Of a DNA stretch of 64,000 nt, positions 21,601 through 34,094 are shown in pieces. The notes under the pieces were generated by a model that was not told where the DNA came from, searched no databases, and worked only from the letters and a program-made list of their open reading frames with translations. The DNA comes from Hepsetus odoe (Eukaryota > Chordata > Actinopteri > Characiformes > Hepsetidae): contig CM029377.1 in NCBI GenBank assembly GCA_017165825.1, forward strand, positions 19,406,617-19,470,616, given 5' to 3'. The translations under genes and the position numbers were made by a program. The stretch's first letter is position 1, and every line of letters begins with the position of its first letter.

Positions 21601-24600
21601 GAGAGATGGAAGGGAGAAACAGAAAAATGGACTGGCACAACAGAGTGGAAGGGAAAGAACAGAGAAGAATTTGCTAATGTTGGAAGGAAAGACACAGAAA
21701 AGAGAATCCCCAGCATTCTTTGAGCAGGAAGACAACCTTCCAATGTTTACCAACTCCAGATCCAAGAGGACTGTAAAAGTATGCTCAAGGCCTGAGTGTG
21801 AATCCCAGGAACAGCATAAAGCTTTTGACTCAGATTTTACCCACCAGAGCCATTATTTGGACTCACAAGCTGCAAGGCTCTGCCTCCACAGGTTTGAAGT
21901 GGGCAACTGTTTGGACATTTACTCAAGTAATGGAGGGTCATGCAGTGCTGAACTAAATTCTGATCCCGAATCTCCATACATTTATGCTGAGAGCATTAAG
22001 GGCTGTGGCTCCACCAGTTGCAGTACCCTGCAAGAATGCAACTCCACTGACCACTGTGCAGATGGTCCACAAGAGACCTTCAATGTATTGAAACAATGGG
22101 AAGATGGCTGTTACAAAACTGGGGAACGGGAAATGGATGGGGCTTGTAAAATAATGAGAAGATTGGGTTCTTATGGCGGCCACACTAAAGCATTGTGTAT
22201 GTACACTGATACTTTAAGCTTTGACTTGCCAGACTACAGCACAGAAGCTGTTATGGGATCAGATCATTCTTGCAGACCATTTGTTTGTGAGCATGACTCA
22301 GATAATACCTTATTCTGCGAGGACTGGGAGCAAAGCTTTGACTCAAGTGGTGCTGAAGCAAGTGTGGACTCTCTTGACAGTTTGACGGAAGCACAGTGGG
22401 GATCTGTTTCTTCCAGGATAAGCTCTGGCTCTGGCCACATCATGGATCGTGGCTTTGAAATTTCTTACTGCTTTGTGGAGCAAAGCAGCAGCTCAGACTT
22501 TGCAGCCCATGTCAATGAGGGCCACTGCAACCCACCTGTCAACCAAGTTGATGAAGATGATTATGACCTGTACAATGCTTGGACTGAGAACAGCGACATG
22601 CATATGGCCCATTACGGAGGGCAAGAGAAGGATGGGGGCACAGATTCTCCGTGCTCTAAGGGTTACTCACTGAATGAAAACCAGGGTGCTGTGACCCAAA
22701 CAGATCGTTGCCACTTCGCAGTGTTTTTCCATGAGATGGTGAAAAGGGCTGTACAGGAAAGAGATCAGGCAAAACTAAAAATTAGTGAAGGCTTTCTCTT
22801 CCACCCACAAAAGGTATGCAGTTAAAAGTTGCTTATCATTTTTTGATTACATCAAATTACAAATGACATATTTAATAAAAGAAAATGCATTTTCTTGGGA
22901 AGGTAAATTGTGTTTCCTCTGATATCATCTCTATATCTAAATGGATTCAGGAAGTTTATTTTTAATAATACTATGGATATCTCTTTTTACAGTTTTTACA
23001 GGAAAAGAACTCACGATACCGGGAAGGGCTGGAATATTCCTTGCTTCGAAACATACAGAATGGATCATATGGAGATGTGTTCAGTGTCCGGGACAAGCAA
23101 ACTGGATATACGTGTGCTGCCAAAAGGGTAAAATAATAAAATTTTCAAATGTTGTCTTCTATTTTAATGAATAAACTCACTTTCCATACATTAGGCGTAT
23201 ATGCAATAACTCATGCTGAGCTGAACTGCAGCTAGGCAAGAAGTAAAAGAAAAATTTCCCCATTGCTTGGAATTCCTACTTGGATACTTTGATGGTGTTC
23301 TTTTCTCCAACCTCAGCCTACAATGTCAAATCAACATGGCTGCTCAGTCAGTAAACAGTGTTTGCTTTAGACTAATTTGCAAATACGGAAATCTGATGGA
23401 ATGAGGACAAATGAACAGATTTCATTATATAGGTCATCAGTCAGCCAGAAGGGCACAAGGGCATAAATAAATTTAGTCAAAGAAACTCATCAAAACCATT
23501 ACTCAAAGTTAACAGGAACATACAGTACTGTGAAAAGGTTTTAGGCAGGTGTGAGAAAATGCTGTAAACAAAGAATGCTTTCAAAAATATAAATAATGAT
23601 TGTTTATTTTTATCAATTTATAAAATGCAAAGTAAGTCAACAAAAGAAAAATCTAAATCAAATCAATATTTGGTGTTACTACCTTTTTCCTTCAGACCAG
23701 CATCAGTTCTTCTAGGTACACTTGCACAAAGTCAGGGATTCTGTAGGATTATAGTCGGTGTGTGATCAACCAGTTTTACCAAACAGGTGCTGATGATCAT
23801 CAATGTCACACGGAGGTTGAAACACAGTCATGTTTGGAACAACCTACCAGCCGAGTTCCTTCAAAAACTGTGTGCAAGTGTTCCTAGAAGAATTGATGCT
23901 GTTTTGAAAGCAAAGGGTGGTCACATCAAATATTGATTTGATTTCTCTTTTGTTCATTCACTGCATTTTCTTGATTGATGAAAATAAATGATTAACACTT
24001 CCATTTTTGAAAGCATTCTTTGTTTACAGCATTTTTTCACACCTGCCTAAAACTTTTGCACAGTACTGTATATAAGTGTTTTCCTTCGTAGCCCACAGAG
24101 ATTGAATTAATTTATTTATTTTATTCTGTTTAGAATTTCCACTTGCTCAGATTCGCAGTGATTATTCTCTAATCATGTCCAATGTACCTTCTATAGATTC
24201 CCCTGAGTAGTTTTAGCTGGGAGGAGGTGAGGACATGGAGCAGACTGGATTCCCCACACGTACTCCAGCTATTTGGGGCAGTCAGAGAGGGGCTCAATAT
24301 CATCCTTTTCATGGACCTTAAAACAGGTGAATTGTGGGAAGTGTCAAATATGATCACTGGACATTCACCAGCTTTGGGAACCATTTAGCTTTTGAGTCTG
24401 CCAATCTGTTGATGTGCAATGATTACACAGAGCTGCTCTTGGTTGGATAAACCACTGTGCCTGATATACCAGTGTCACCCACATGATGCTTCTACCATGT
24501 TGGTGTCACTGCGACTGTCATTGAGAATGTCCCCACCATCCAAGTGATATCCGGTAAACAGGGGTTCTGTGGTCAGAAATTGCCCAGCAACAAATCTGTT

Positions 24601-27600
24601 ATAGGGTGGCTGTTGGCTAACATTTGTAATTGTAAAGTTGTTTTTAGAGTTATTGGAGTCATTTTCTTGGTACATATAAGATACTGGGGGGAAAATGGTC
24701 AGATACAACATTTACACCTATACATAAAATGTATCAAATTCTCTTTCACTTTCTTAGGTTCACTCGCCCAGTTACTGAAAATACAAAGCCGTTTTTCTGA
24801 AGATTTGGCTCTATATTACCACAGTCAGGTGCTGCAGGCTCTAGAACACCTACACAGCAGACAAGTCATACACCTGGATGTTAAAGGTAAGCAGGAAGTT
24901 TGTTACATTACATTGCACTTCTTTATAATTAATTTAAATTATTATTATTCATAATGATTAATGCAGTTTCTGGTGATATGATGAATACTTTTGATAAAGA
25001 ATGAGTCTGAGACATTAGCAGAAGGGATGCCATGGAGTATATCTAGTATCCCATTTTCCTTTTATTGTAAGCGCCACAAACCTGTATCTGTATATTTTTA
25101 TTGCATGTATGTTTGTGTTTGTATAGTGGATAATGTTCTGCTTTCCAAGGATGGCAGAGAGTGTTTCCTGTGTGATTTTGGGTTGTCAGAGATGTTGGAC
25201 CAGACTGGATGCAGCACCAAGACATTCAGAGGTAAAATTTTCACAAACATAAACTATGGCCTAAAATATTCGGAGACCTGGCCATCATACAATGTGGTCT
25301 AAAGTATGTGGACAATTAAACATCACCTCTATATGGATTTTTTTGACACCCACTCTAAAACCAGGATCATTAATGTTTGAGTTGCTCCCCTCTTATCTTT
25401 TATAAAAAGCCAAAGTGTCTTCATTAGTCAAAAAGAGGTCTGGCATAGATGGAAAGGCCTGCCTCATAAGGTGCCGTCAGGGCTCTGTACAAGCTTCTGG
25501 AATTCCTCCACACCAGACTTGTTAAAACCTTTGCATTAATGGGAGAATGCTGATTGATTAAAGGATACAATTCATGAATTTTTTTAAATGAGTGAGGCTT
25601 AGGGTGTAGTGCTGTGCTATGGAATATTTAATCACAAGTAAGATATAGAGTGAAAGTTTTAGGCCTGAATGCTTCTTTAACAATGTTCATTAGCTAATGC
25701 TAATATCTTAATCTAGGGGGTCATGGCAACACTGCTGCTTCTTTGCTCATTTTGAATGGAGGTCTATTTTTGAGGATACATTCTTACCACTAGGACTACA
25801 TGGATACACTCAAGCAGCCAAACCCTGCACCAACTGTAAGAGATGTACACATGTGTATTTGGGTTTTAGGCAATGGTTTGCGTGGAACCGAGAGTCACAT
25901 GTCCCCTGAGGTGGCACGGGGAGATCCTCGCTCTGATAAAGCAGATGTTTGGAGTAGCTGTTGCATGCTCCTGCACATGCTTAGTGGACATCAACCCTGG
26001 ACACGCTACTATACACGCCCACTCTGCCTGAAAGTAAGATGCACTGTATCTCCTCTACATTCACCAGCAACTTAATATAAAATCCAAATAGATCTGCAGC
26101 TTCTAGTCCTTCATCAAGTAGAGCTGGTGACTGATGCAATTTGGGTGATGGACCACTGTTAAATTAGCTGTGACAAAATTCAACCTCTACGTTTCGCCCA
26201 TAAACACACGTGCAGCAAGGGGCAGCTATTGCAAGTGCCCGGGGAGCAGTGACGGTACCTTGCTCAAAGGTACCTCATGGCAACCTACTGGTGAGGGAAT
26301 CAAACTCTCAATTTACTAATCTGGAGCCAAACTCCCTAACCACCGCTGCACCCATGATTGTTGTTGTTGTTTTATATAGCTCCTTTCCTATATCTGAATG
26401 CATCTCAATATGTTTTACTGAGAATGCAAATCATAAAAATAGCCAAGTAAAAGGTAAGAATAAATAATTCAAAATAATAATAATAAATTATTATACTTGT
26501 AATATATATATACAGTGTAATATACTAGACAAAAAATATGATATTAAAACTAAAAGCTTGGGTAAAAAGTGTTTCAAGCTGCTTATTAAAAACACAGAGA
26601 GAAGAAGAGCAGGTTATTCTAGATTGTGCCAGTTCTCAGGTTCATAAATACAAACTGCTGCTTCTATATATTTCCTGTTTTTTTTCTGAAATGTTTAAAA
26701 AGCCAGTACCAGAGGATCCTAAGGACCTGTTTGGAACATATTGTGTTAAATTCTCTGAAATATATGAAGACACTTGTCAGTTTAAAGCTTTACAGGCTAA
26801 TAAAAGCATTTTGTGCATCCCTAGTAGTTGGGTTTAAAGTATTTTGTATCAAATCTAAAAAATATCTATCAGTGTATCTTTTATGTCTTTTAAACTCTTT
26901 CTTTTATGCCAGTGAGGAGAATCTCTTTTCTTCATTTATCTTTGAAGAAAATGTATTCATCCAGCTTAAGATACTGAAACAAGCAATGTATCACTTTATT
27001 CACAGCAGTAGGCTCATCTGGCACTACAAATATGCACAACTGAGTATCATTATCTTTAAAAAAGGAAATTTTATCTATCCTCTATAATAATTTTACCCAA
27101 AGGCAGCATATACCAGAAGAACAGTATAATGGAAGGGGGCCTAGCACTGATCCCTAGTATTCCTGGAGTTTTCTCTAGTGATAAACTATTTCATTTTCAT
27201 TATTCATTGCTTATTCATTTATGAATATATGTTGCACAGATTGTAAGTGAACCCGCACCTCTATGGGAGATTCCTCCTGGCTGTAATCCTCTGACCTGTG
27301 AGATCATCAGAGGTGGACTGGTGAAGGAGCCAAGAGAGAGGGATTCAGCAAGAGAGCTGCTAGAGAAAACCAGAAAGGCTCTCAGAGCAGGTAAGAAGCC
27401 TTTCAATTATGCTGATACAGTTTCTAGTTGTTTAAAATTAGATAAAAATGATTTGATGGGACTGTATTACTCCCTGCGATGGGCTGGCGACCTGTCCAGG
27501 GTGCGTCCCCCATCCTCGCCCTGTGTGCGCTGGGTTGGACACCAGCACTCCCCCTGCGACCCCGTTTGGGACAAGCGGCAGTTAATGGATGGATGGATGG

Positions 27601-30600
27601 GACTGTATTACATGAGAAATCAAATAATGGTTAAAAATTATTTCTTGTAAAGCTCACAAAATAAAATTGAACGAACAACAAGAAAATGGATGGTTTATGG
27701 TCTTTAACAGCATTTTCTGATCTTGAAGACAGTCTCATGCTGGGTTGTCATATAGTGGGATACTTGCCTACGGACCTATGGATCAAGAAGTCGCAGGTTC
27801 GAATCCCACCTCTAGCACTAGCATTGGGTTCCTGAGCAAAACCCTTAACCCTGAGTTGCTCCAGGGGGAATGTCCCTGTATTCGGGAATTGGAAGTCACT
27901 CTGACTGATCACCGACTAATGATCAGGATTTTTAAGTAGAGAGCAAAGGTCCATGAAAGAATTCAAAGGTCCATCAGCATTGGCAAATTCTCCAAGCAGT
28001 AATCACAATAGCATCATATTGGACTACTGCTATGCTTTTCTTATTGAGCAATACAGTGATACCTTTCCACAAGTTGTAACTACACCCCTGTGTCTTAAGA
28101 AGTTCTGGTTTCAAATCATTCGTGCATTAAGCATTGTTCACAATTCCAAATAATGTTCTTCAATAGTGCCTTTTGCCCTTTTTGGTCTAGCTCTGGGCTC
28201 ATCTGACTTAATACAGGCATGCAGTTTCTTTGACATTCGTCTAGGCACAAGATCCAGCACTGTTCCAAGTTAATAAATGATGGCTATTACTGTGGTTCAC
28301 ACTGCATCTCAAAGCCTTAACAAATGACATTGTATCTTTTTCTAGGCTGGTATATCACAGTAATACCTGGTCATTTCATCAACTTGTTTCTAGAAATCTG
28401 TCTGATAGACAGAAAAATAGTCAGCCTGAAATTTGGCTACTATGTAGCACTACATGAAAATCTGCTCATGAACAACAACCAGTTGCCTTTGTTTTTTTTT
28501 GTTTTATTCAAAAGAAGGTCACAGTTTTGCATGACGCTGTTCATTTCCATACACCACAAAACCAATAGTCACAAGCTGTTAGGAATAAGTAGCTCCCTGT
28601 GTTGCCCCATCATGAACATATTGTGTTGAAACTCAGTACATAATAGGAAGCTGGTGAATAAGGGCAAGGCAAGGAACAGATTAATCAAACTGCTGCTCAG
28701 TTTAAGATAACTAGCTTAACCTAAAAACGCTATTGATTTAAATTCAGCTGAGCAAATCTTGTCAGAACTCAGTATAGATTAACTGACTGGACTTTTAAAG
28801 CATGCCAGGATCTTTCTTATACTATGTATTTTAACAATATCCCTCATTTGTTGTATTTAAAACAGTCTAAGACTTATTTGGATAAATATTCTCAAAGATA
28901 TCACTGACATATAGGCAAATGAGCAATTCCTTTAGCCTGTGAATGTCTATAAATGTGTTTATAAAGCTCATTGCTGCTACAGTTTGCTAACACACTTGTT
29001 TGTGCCTCTCTTTGGGTGTTTGTTTGTAGTGGGCGGGTTCTCTGATCCAGTGTTACACCACCTTTCTCACACATCTGAACTGCAGAAGTGCCCACGAAGG
29101 AATTTGCGGGAAACCCCTGCTCTAGTCACTGTGACAACCCAGGAAACCTTGCCTCCTGTTTCTGTAACAGCAGCCTCTTCTGCCACCTGTCAGGAGATGC
29201 TCTCTGACCCCAGAATCCAGTGGGTCAGTACGTGGAGGGAAAGAGCGGCGGGGGAGGATGAGACAGACTCGGAAGAAAGTGAATCGGACAAGGAGGGCAG
29301 ATGGGGCACAGAGGAAAAGACATATAAAAAGAAAAGAGTTCAAAGGAGAGTGTGTATGGAGAGGCACTGGGAAAAGGGGAATGATTTGGTCATAAGAAGA
29401 CAAAGACAGCCAACACTTTCAGAGGATAAGGAAGAATGCCAAAGAGAAAGAGAAAATGTTTACCAATCATTTTACACTGATCTGAATGAAGTTTGGGATA
29501 AAGAAGACCAACATAAAGAAAGTGCCGGATGGCTGGATTCAGAAGAGACAGATGGTACTGATGGAACAATGGATGGGGTCCTAGGGGAAATGGATCTTTA
29601 TGAGGGAAAAACACAAAACCTACTTGATGAAGATGAAAGAGAGAATGGTGAAGACAGTTCAGAACAGGTTGAGAGTGATCTGGAGAGTTTGAGAGAGCTG
29701 GGCAGTGACTGGACAGAGGAAGAGTGGGAACCTTTTCACCGTTTGCAAATCCTCTACAGCACAAAAGCACAGCCAAATCCTTACATTCAGAGCAAGGATT
29801 ACATGGAGGAAGAATCTTTAGCATCAATAACACTAAGTATGTTGCTGCATATGTACACTAGTGTTACAAAATTTGGAATTATGCAATTGCAATTTGCACA
29901 AGGCAGATTTGCATGAGAATATAAAAGTGACTTTACTTGTCATTGTGAAACGCAGCACAGCACACAGTGAGCCACAATGAAATTCAACCTCTGCATTTTA
30001 CCCATACACACACGTGCAGCAGGGGGCAGCTTTTGAAATCACCCAGGGAGCAGTGACAGGGACAGTACCTTGCTCAGGGGTACCTCAGGGCAACCTACTG
30101 GTGAGGGATCGGACCCACAATCTTCCAATCCGGGGCCAAACTCCCTAACCACTAGGCCACCGCTGCCCCAACTACCTGATAGACAAATTTCTCAAGGGTA
30201 CCTCAGGGCAACATGCTGGTCTGGGATTAGAATCCAGGACCTTCTGAACCTCAGGCCATCTTCCTAACCACTAAACAATCGTTACTTACATTTATCGTAA
30301 CAATCATTATGTATAATATAATATTAATTTATTCAGCAGTAATAGATGAGTCATAGCAGACCTGAACAATGTGATCTAAATGCTGCATTGTGAGATAGCA
30401 AGTTTGATATGAAGTCTTATTATTGGCCATCAGCATCTTGGTGTTTACTCTGTATGTGCTCTGTTCATTTTATTGATGCCCATTTCTCTTTTACAGGTGA
30501 ACAAAAGATGACTTTAAGTGAACAAAGCTCAAAATTACCTTTCATCTGTCATCACAGTTCCTGTGATGAACCAGATGAACCAGAACCAGAGCTTACTGAC

Positions 30601-33074
30601 AAGGTACACACAACCACAAAAATTCATAAATAAGACCATTCTTTTTAATGATGACTGTGTATTTACACAATTTTCTTTCCTAGTTACAGAATTCAGACTC
30701 GTCAGATTATTTGAGCTCTGGGGTTTTCTCATCTTATAGTAGCCTTACGGATGGACAAAGCTTCAATCTGGACTGGTCAGTTTCTACAAATCAGCCGCAT
30801 TCTTGCTCTTTTGAAGGTAAATTCACTCCTTCAACTCCTTTACTTTGTGTGTAGTGGCTGCACTGAGTATGTAGTGGATATGTGTACACATGAATATGAC
30901 ATTTCACCAGGTCTTGGTGTGGATATTTGGGTAGAGGATATGAGTGGGGAGACTCTGAGGATCAGAGAGAGACTGAAGGTGAAGCTGGGACATGTTGCTG
31001 TAGGAATAAGTGCACAGGTGAGAAATCTAATTGGTAAGCTTTTTTTTTAAACTTCTAGGCTTAATGAAGCCACTTGAGTCTGTGCATTTTGTTGAGTCCA
31101 GCATCTTGGATTACGGTATTAAATGGCTACTCCACCAGTTTTACAAGCATTCTTTATTTTTTAGTGGTTAAAATGTAAACATTCAGAACAGTCATTCAGA
31201 AAGACAGAGGTTTGATGTGAAATTATTTATTGCAGAAAACCTATATACTCTCATTCTTTGCAATGGTTTAAAACAGGGGTCAAAACCATTTTATGTGATT
31301 ACTTTCTGTTTAGGAGCTTTAAGGAACATCCTTTTCCTTCGCTATTACTGTGAAAATGTAACATTTTTTCTAGAGTGGAGAATTTCACATCTGAACTCTA
31401 AATTACTTTGTTTACATAACAGTTTATGAAGACATTAGGAAACATTTGTGAAAATCCCATTTTATCACACCCCATGCTGGATTAGATTTAGAACCAGGCC
31501 AGGTTCTGCTTTGTAATTTGACTTGTTGGTGTGTGCAGGATTTAATCTGAAATAGTAAGCCTAAAGTACACTTGCAATTAGATATAGAGAGCCCAGTTTT
31601 AAAAATGTCAAAATTATATTCCTTTTATTGAGGAAAATAAGTTGCAAAAGTATGTGAAATTGGCCTTTCAGAAGCTATCATTCTCTCATTGTGCAGCAAA
31701 AACTGCAACTAAATGTTTCCAGTTACTGCTGATCAGGCCTTCATATGCGGTGGCCTAGTGGTTAGGGAGTTGGCCCTGCATCGGAAGATTGTGGGTTTGA
31801 TTCCCTCACAAGTAGGTTGCCCTGAGGTACCCTTGAGCAAGGTACCGTCCCCATCACTGCTCCCCAGGCGATATATATCAATAGCTGCCCACTGCTGCAC
31901 GGTGTTTGTGTACATGGGTTAAAAGCAGAGGTCCAATTTCGTTGTGGTTCACGCTTGCTGTGCTGTGACCTCGCAATGACAAGGGTTGTCACTTTCACTT
32001 TCATATTGGCTTGGAGTGCCTCAGCTCTAAGACTTGGGTAGGAGTCTTCACTGGGGCAGAAGTGACCTAGTGTTTAGGGACCTGATGGATTTGAGTCCTG
32101 GACCAGTAGGATACCCTGAGGTAGCCATAAGCAAGGGATAAAGGCAAAGATTTTAAAAAAGCATCAGTTTTGATGCTGTGGGAGGCACAAGTGACATTTA
32201 CTAGGCAATTGTTGGGAATACCTAATATATCCCAATCCAAAAATCAAAATGAGAGAAATTCTGGCATAGACGCTGCAAAGTCATGGGCGTACTTTAGTGA
32301 AAGTGACTATTCTTGTCCTTGTGAAACACAGCACAGTACACAGTGAAACACAACGAACTTACACCTCTGCATTTTACCCATACACTCACACACATGCAGC
32401 AGAGGGCAGCTATTGAAAGCACCTGGGGAACAGTGATTGGGACGGTACCTTGCTCAAGGGTACCTCAGGGCAACCTGCTGCCTAACCACTAGGCCACCAC
32501 TGCCCCAAATATACTGTGTACACCACCAAAGTAAACTCCTTAAGAAACTTACAGATTTCACTTGCTAGGGGAAGTATCCTCTTTCAGCAGGCCCCATAGT
32601 GGCCATTTCACTGGGTGAATGGAAATCAACTTCCATATTTTTAGTCAATATGATCAACTGACTAATGTGACTCTCTGTTTAGCTGCTAGTGAGCAATGAG
32701 GAATGACTCACTGTTTAACATAGCCACTTCCAATCCAGGCAGAAGTTGCACTTTATGTCTACTGCTCTTTTAAAAATGTTATTGTTAAAGGTTCTATAAA
32801 TTAACCAGACAGTAAATGGATTGTACTAAATTTTGTGTATATGTCTTCTCTGTGTTACCTTGAATAAAAGATCTCCATGAGGACCTTCAGCTTGGCTACC
32901 CTGGATGGGAAGCTGGTTTCCCCAGACACAGAGGTTTTGGAATCAGGCATGTGGCTGCAGTGTGTCCCTGCTCCAGACAGCACCACCTGGGACTGGAGGG
33001 TCAGAGATGGAAAACTTGAGAAGCAAGATCAAGACAACGGGGCATCAGACACCTGCTCGACACTAGCAGCCTGA
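18662..33074 (+). CDS. map3k14: Mitogen-activated protein kinase kinase kinase 14 (NIK)
   Basis: Fifteen coding exons: 18662-18759, 19875-20065, 20402-20504, 21586-22813, 22993-23127, 24197-24326, 24758-24886, 25127-25231, 25870-26033, 27240-27390, 29030-29836, 30497-30603, 30684-30816, 30911-31017 and 32871-33074. They total 3792 nt (1263 aa). The first exon is inferred from a phase-matched donor; otherwise translation would start at 19909. NIK phosphorylates IKK-alpha to drive p100 processing in non-canonical NF-kB signalling. The N-terminal part aligns with human NIK around its TRAF3-binding region; the kinase domain spans about residues 555-815. Visible motifs are QNGSYGDVF (nucleotide loop), CAAKR (Lys), VIHLDVKVDNVLL, LCDFG, GTESHMSPEV and DVWSSCCMLLHML. 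The C-terminal region, ending at GMWLQC and TWDWRVRDGKLE, matches NIK. The protein is longer than human NIK (947 aa) because exons 4 and 11 are large, and exon 11 is acidic. Exon 3 has an alternative in-frame donor at 20471, and exon 5 an alternative acceptor before 23002. Confidence 0.9.
20558..20797 (-). repeat. tRNA-SINE family A, minus orientation, diverged
   Basis: A reversed tail (GAAAGTG near 20568) is followed by CCATACACACA, GGGACCAGTG, GTACCTTGCTCAGGG, a box-B relic and CATTAGGCCACCAGTGC. It lies in a map3k14 intron. Confidence 0.65.
21040..21450. repeat. Degenerate tandem repeat, unit about 39 bp
   Basis: An AGAGAGCAGCAAC-like phrase returns at about 21089, 21127, 21163, 21206, 21246, 21284, 21317 and 21361. 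The spacing is 33-44 bp, most often 36-40. Intervening parts share TGAACAATGGAGAAG and AACACCT-like words. The array ends about 135 bp before the large fourth coding exon of map3k14. Long minus-strand open frames here follow from the 13-codon period. Confidence 0.7.
23521..24070. mobile_element. Tc1-like non-autonomous element, copy 1
   Basis: The element begins TACAGTACTGTGAAAAGG and ends in the inverted partner CTTTTGCACAGTACTGTA, with the TA at each end expected of Tc1/mariner insertion. Long inverted arms continue inward for about 150-200 bp. The centre keeps a piece matching the end of a Tc1 transposase gene. It lies in a map3k14 intron. Confidence 0.85.
25262..25620 (-). mobile_element. 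Tc1-like transposon relic
   Basis: GTGGTCTAAAGTATGTGGAC near 25292 resembles a Tc1-type end. GTCAGGGCTCTGTAC with TTCCTCCACACCAGACTTG (25468-25530) matches the reverse of the Tc1 transposase segment around the last catalytic residue. No frame survives. It lies in a map3k14 intron. Confidence 0.45.
26168..26354 (-). repeat. tRNA-SINE family A, minus orientation
   Basis: The reversed order reads ACACGTGCAGCAAGGGGCAG, GGTACCTTGCTCAAAGGTAC, CTACTGGTGAGGGAATC, then CTCCCTAACCACCGC. The 5' third of the tail is eroded. Confidence 0.8.
27455..27611 (+). repeat. Retroposed ATGG-tailed element with target-site duplication
   Basis: The insert 27471-27600 runs from TCCCTGCGATGGGCTGGCG to a (GGAT)n tail. 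It is bounded by the 16-bp direct repeat GATGGGACTGTATTAC at 27455-27470 and 27596-27611, though the first five bases could overlap the tail. The insert equals the tail module of SINE family B (44858-45113) without its tRNA head, so it is a 5'-truncated retroposition. Confidence 0.85.
27745..27937 (+). repeat. V-SINE-like tRNA-derived element
   Basis: A tRNA-like head with box B GGTTCGAATCC (about 27797) is followed by GAGCAAAACCCTTAACCCTG and AGTTGCTCCAGGGGGAATGT. The same order occurs in reverse at 42248-42430, next to the phrase GCATTTAGCAGACGCTCTTA, typical of the V-SINE core. The superfamily name is from memory. Confidence 0.6.
29922..30168 (-). repeat. tRNA-SINE family A, minus orientation, near full length
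   Basis: It runs from the reversed tail AAAGTGACTTTACTTGTCA through GTACCTTGCTCAGGGGTACC to the reversed head CCTAACCACTAGGCCACCGC. It lies about 85 bp after the end of coding exon 11 of map3k14. Confidence 0.9.
30190..30290 (-). repeat. Second partial SINE head, tandem to the previous copy
   Basis: CTCAAGGGTACCTCAGGGCA, a box-B-like GGGATTAGAATCCAG and CCTAACCACTAAACAATCG show a second, diverged head lying in the same orientation as the full copy before it. Confidence 0.65.
31745..32007 (+). repeat. tRNA-SINE family A, near full length
   Basis: Head GCGGTGGCCTAGTGGTTAGG, box B GGTTTGATTCC, the GAGGTACCCTTGAGCAAGG body, then GTCCAATTTCGTTGTGG and the tail GTTGTCACTTTCACTTTCA. It lies in the last map3k14 intron. 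Confidence 0.9.
32052..32148 (+). repeat. Partial, diverged SINE head
   Basis: GGGGCAGAAGTGACCTAGTG, a box-B-like GATTTGAGTCC and CCCTGAGGTAGCC follow the head order of family A. It stops after about 95 bp. Confidence 0.65.
32296..32507 (-). repeat. tRNA-SINE family A, minus orientation, box B deleted
   Basis: GTGAAAGTGACTATTCTTGT, GTACCTTGCTCAAGGGTACC and CTAACCACTAGGCCACCAC are present in order. The segment holding box B is missing between CAACCTGCTG and CCTAACCAC. Confidence 0.85.
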
Positions 33075-33121
33075 ACTTGATACAACATTCCCTTTTCTTT
33101 CATTTCCTTTCACTTCTGTCT

Positions 33122-33127
33122 AATAAA
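33122..33127 (+). terminator. map3k14: map3k14 poly(A) signal
   Basis: AATAAA lies 48 bp after the stop codon. This is a short 3' UTR; longer forms are possible, with further AATAAA-like words downstream (near 33555). Confidence 0.6.
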
Positions 33128-33927
33128 ACTCCTGAATGTACAACAATACCATTCATTTGTTGTTGCTATGCACTGAAGACAGTTGAGCTTGATATCAAAA
33201 GATGAATATGAGAGGAGAAATCAGATTTCCAGCTTCTATTTCATGGTATTTAAATCTTGAAATACATAGTGTCTTGTGTAGCTGACCACCCAGTTTATTA
33301 ATGACCAAAGTATTTGAAAAGGTTTGAAAGTAAATAACACTTAAAATTTGGTTGCTTACCCCTCACTTGTAATAGCTACATCAAGCCTGTTACCCTGGCT
33401 TCACCAAATTCTTGTTAATTTTGGTTATGGTTTTTCAGGCTTTCCCCACAGCATCTTTAAGTTATTGCTTGTCCTGGGTTTTTTTCTCACAGTGGATTAA
33501 GATATGCTGACTGTTTTGGCCAGCCCAAAACTTTCCCCCTTTTTTTTTCGCTAATAATAAAGTCCCTTGTTAACTTGGCAGTGTGTTTGAAATTATTGTC
33601 TTGTTGCATAAATAAATATCCTTCTGGACGGATTTCTCTGTAAGTTATTTCTGTAAACTTCAGAACTTATTCTGCTAATACCGTTGTGATTTACATCACC
33701 AAGATTATTTAGCCTGTTCCAGAAGAAGTTCATCCACTGAGCTTGTACATTTATATCACAAGCATATCTTTTTGTTCTCCACACTTTGGTTATTCCATTA
33801 CTTTGGTAGAGGTTAAAGTGTTAAACAAAATGTTAAAAACCCTGAATGTTTTACAAAGGAAGTTTGAATGTGAACATTCTCAGAGGAATACATATGTGTG
33901 CACGATTATTAGGCAACAATTAGTGTG

Positions 33928-34078
33928 CAGAATTATCCATCCATCCATTTTCTGCTGCTTGTCCCAAACGGGGTTGCGCTGGTGTCCAACCCAGCGCACA
34001 CAGGGCGAGGACAGGGGACGCACCCTGGACAGGTCGCCAGCCCATCGCAGGGAGGAGCGGGACGGGGACAGAACCATC
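33928..34078 (-). repeat. SINE family B, 5'-truncated, minus orientation
   Basis: It starts with (ATCC)n, then CAAACGGGG, CCCAGCGCACACAGGGCGAG and CGCAGGGAGGAGCGGGACGG. The last part carries a little of the body upstream of the tail module, matching the junction in the full copy at 44858-45113. Confidence 0.75.
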
Positions 34079-34094
34079 TTATCTAATTTAATTA

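Noticed and set aside
29390..29833. 147-aa minus-strand open frame
   Set aside because: It is the shadow of map3k14 coding exon 11, whose + strand frame is continuous and matches NIK.
31745..31810. tRNA gene-like boxes A and B in the repeated GGCCTAGTGGTTAGG...GGTTCGATTCC segments
   Set aside because: They recur many times in both orientations with the same non-tRNA body and tail, so they are SINE heads rather than functional tRNA genes.
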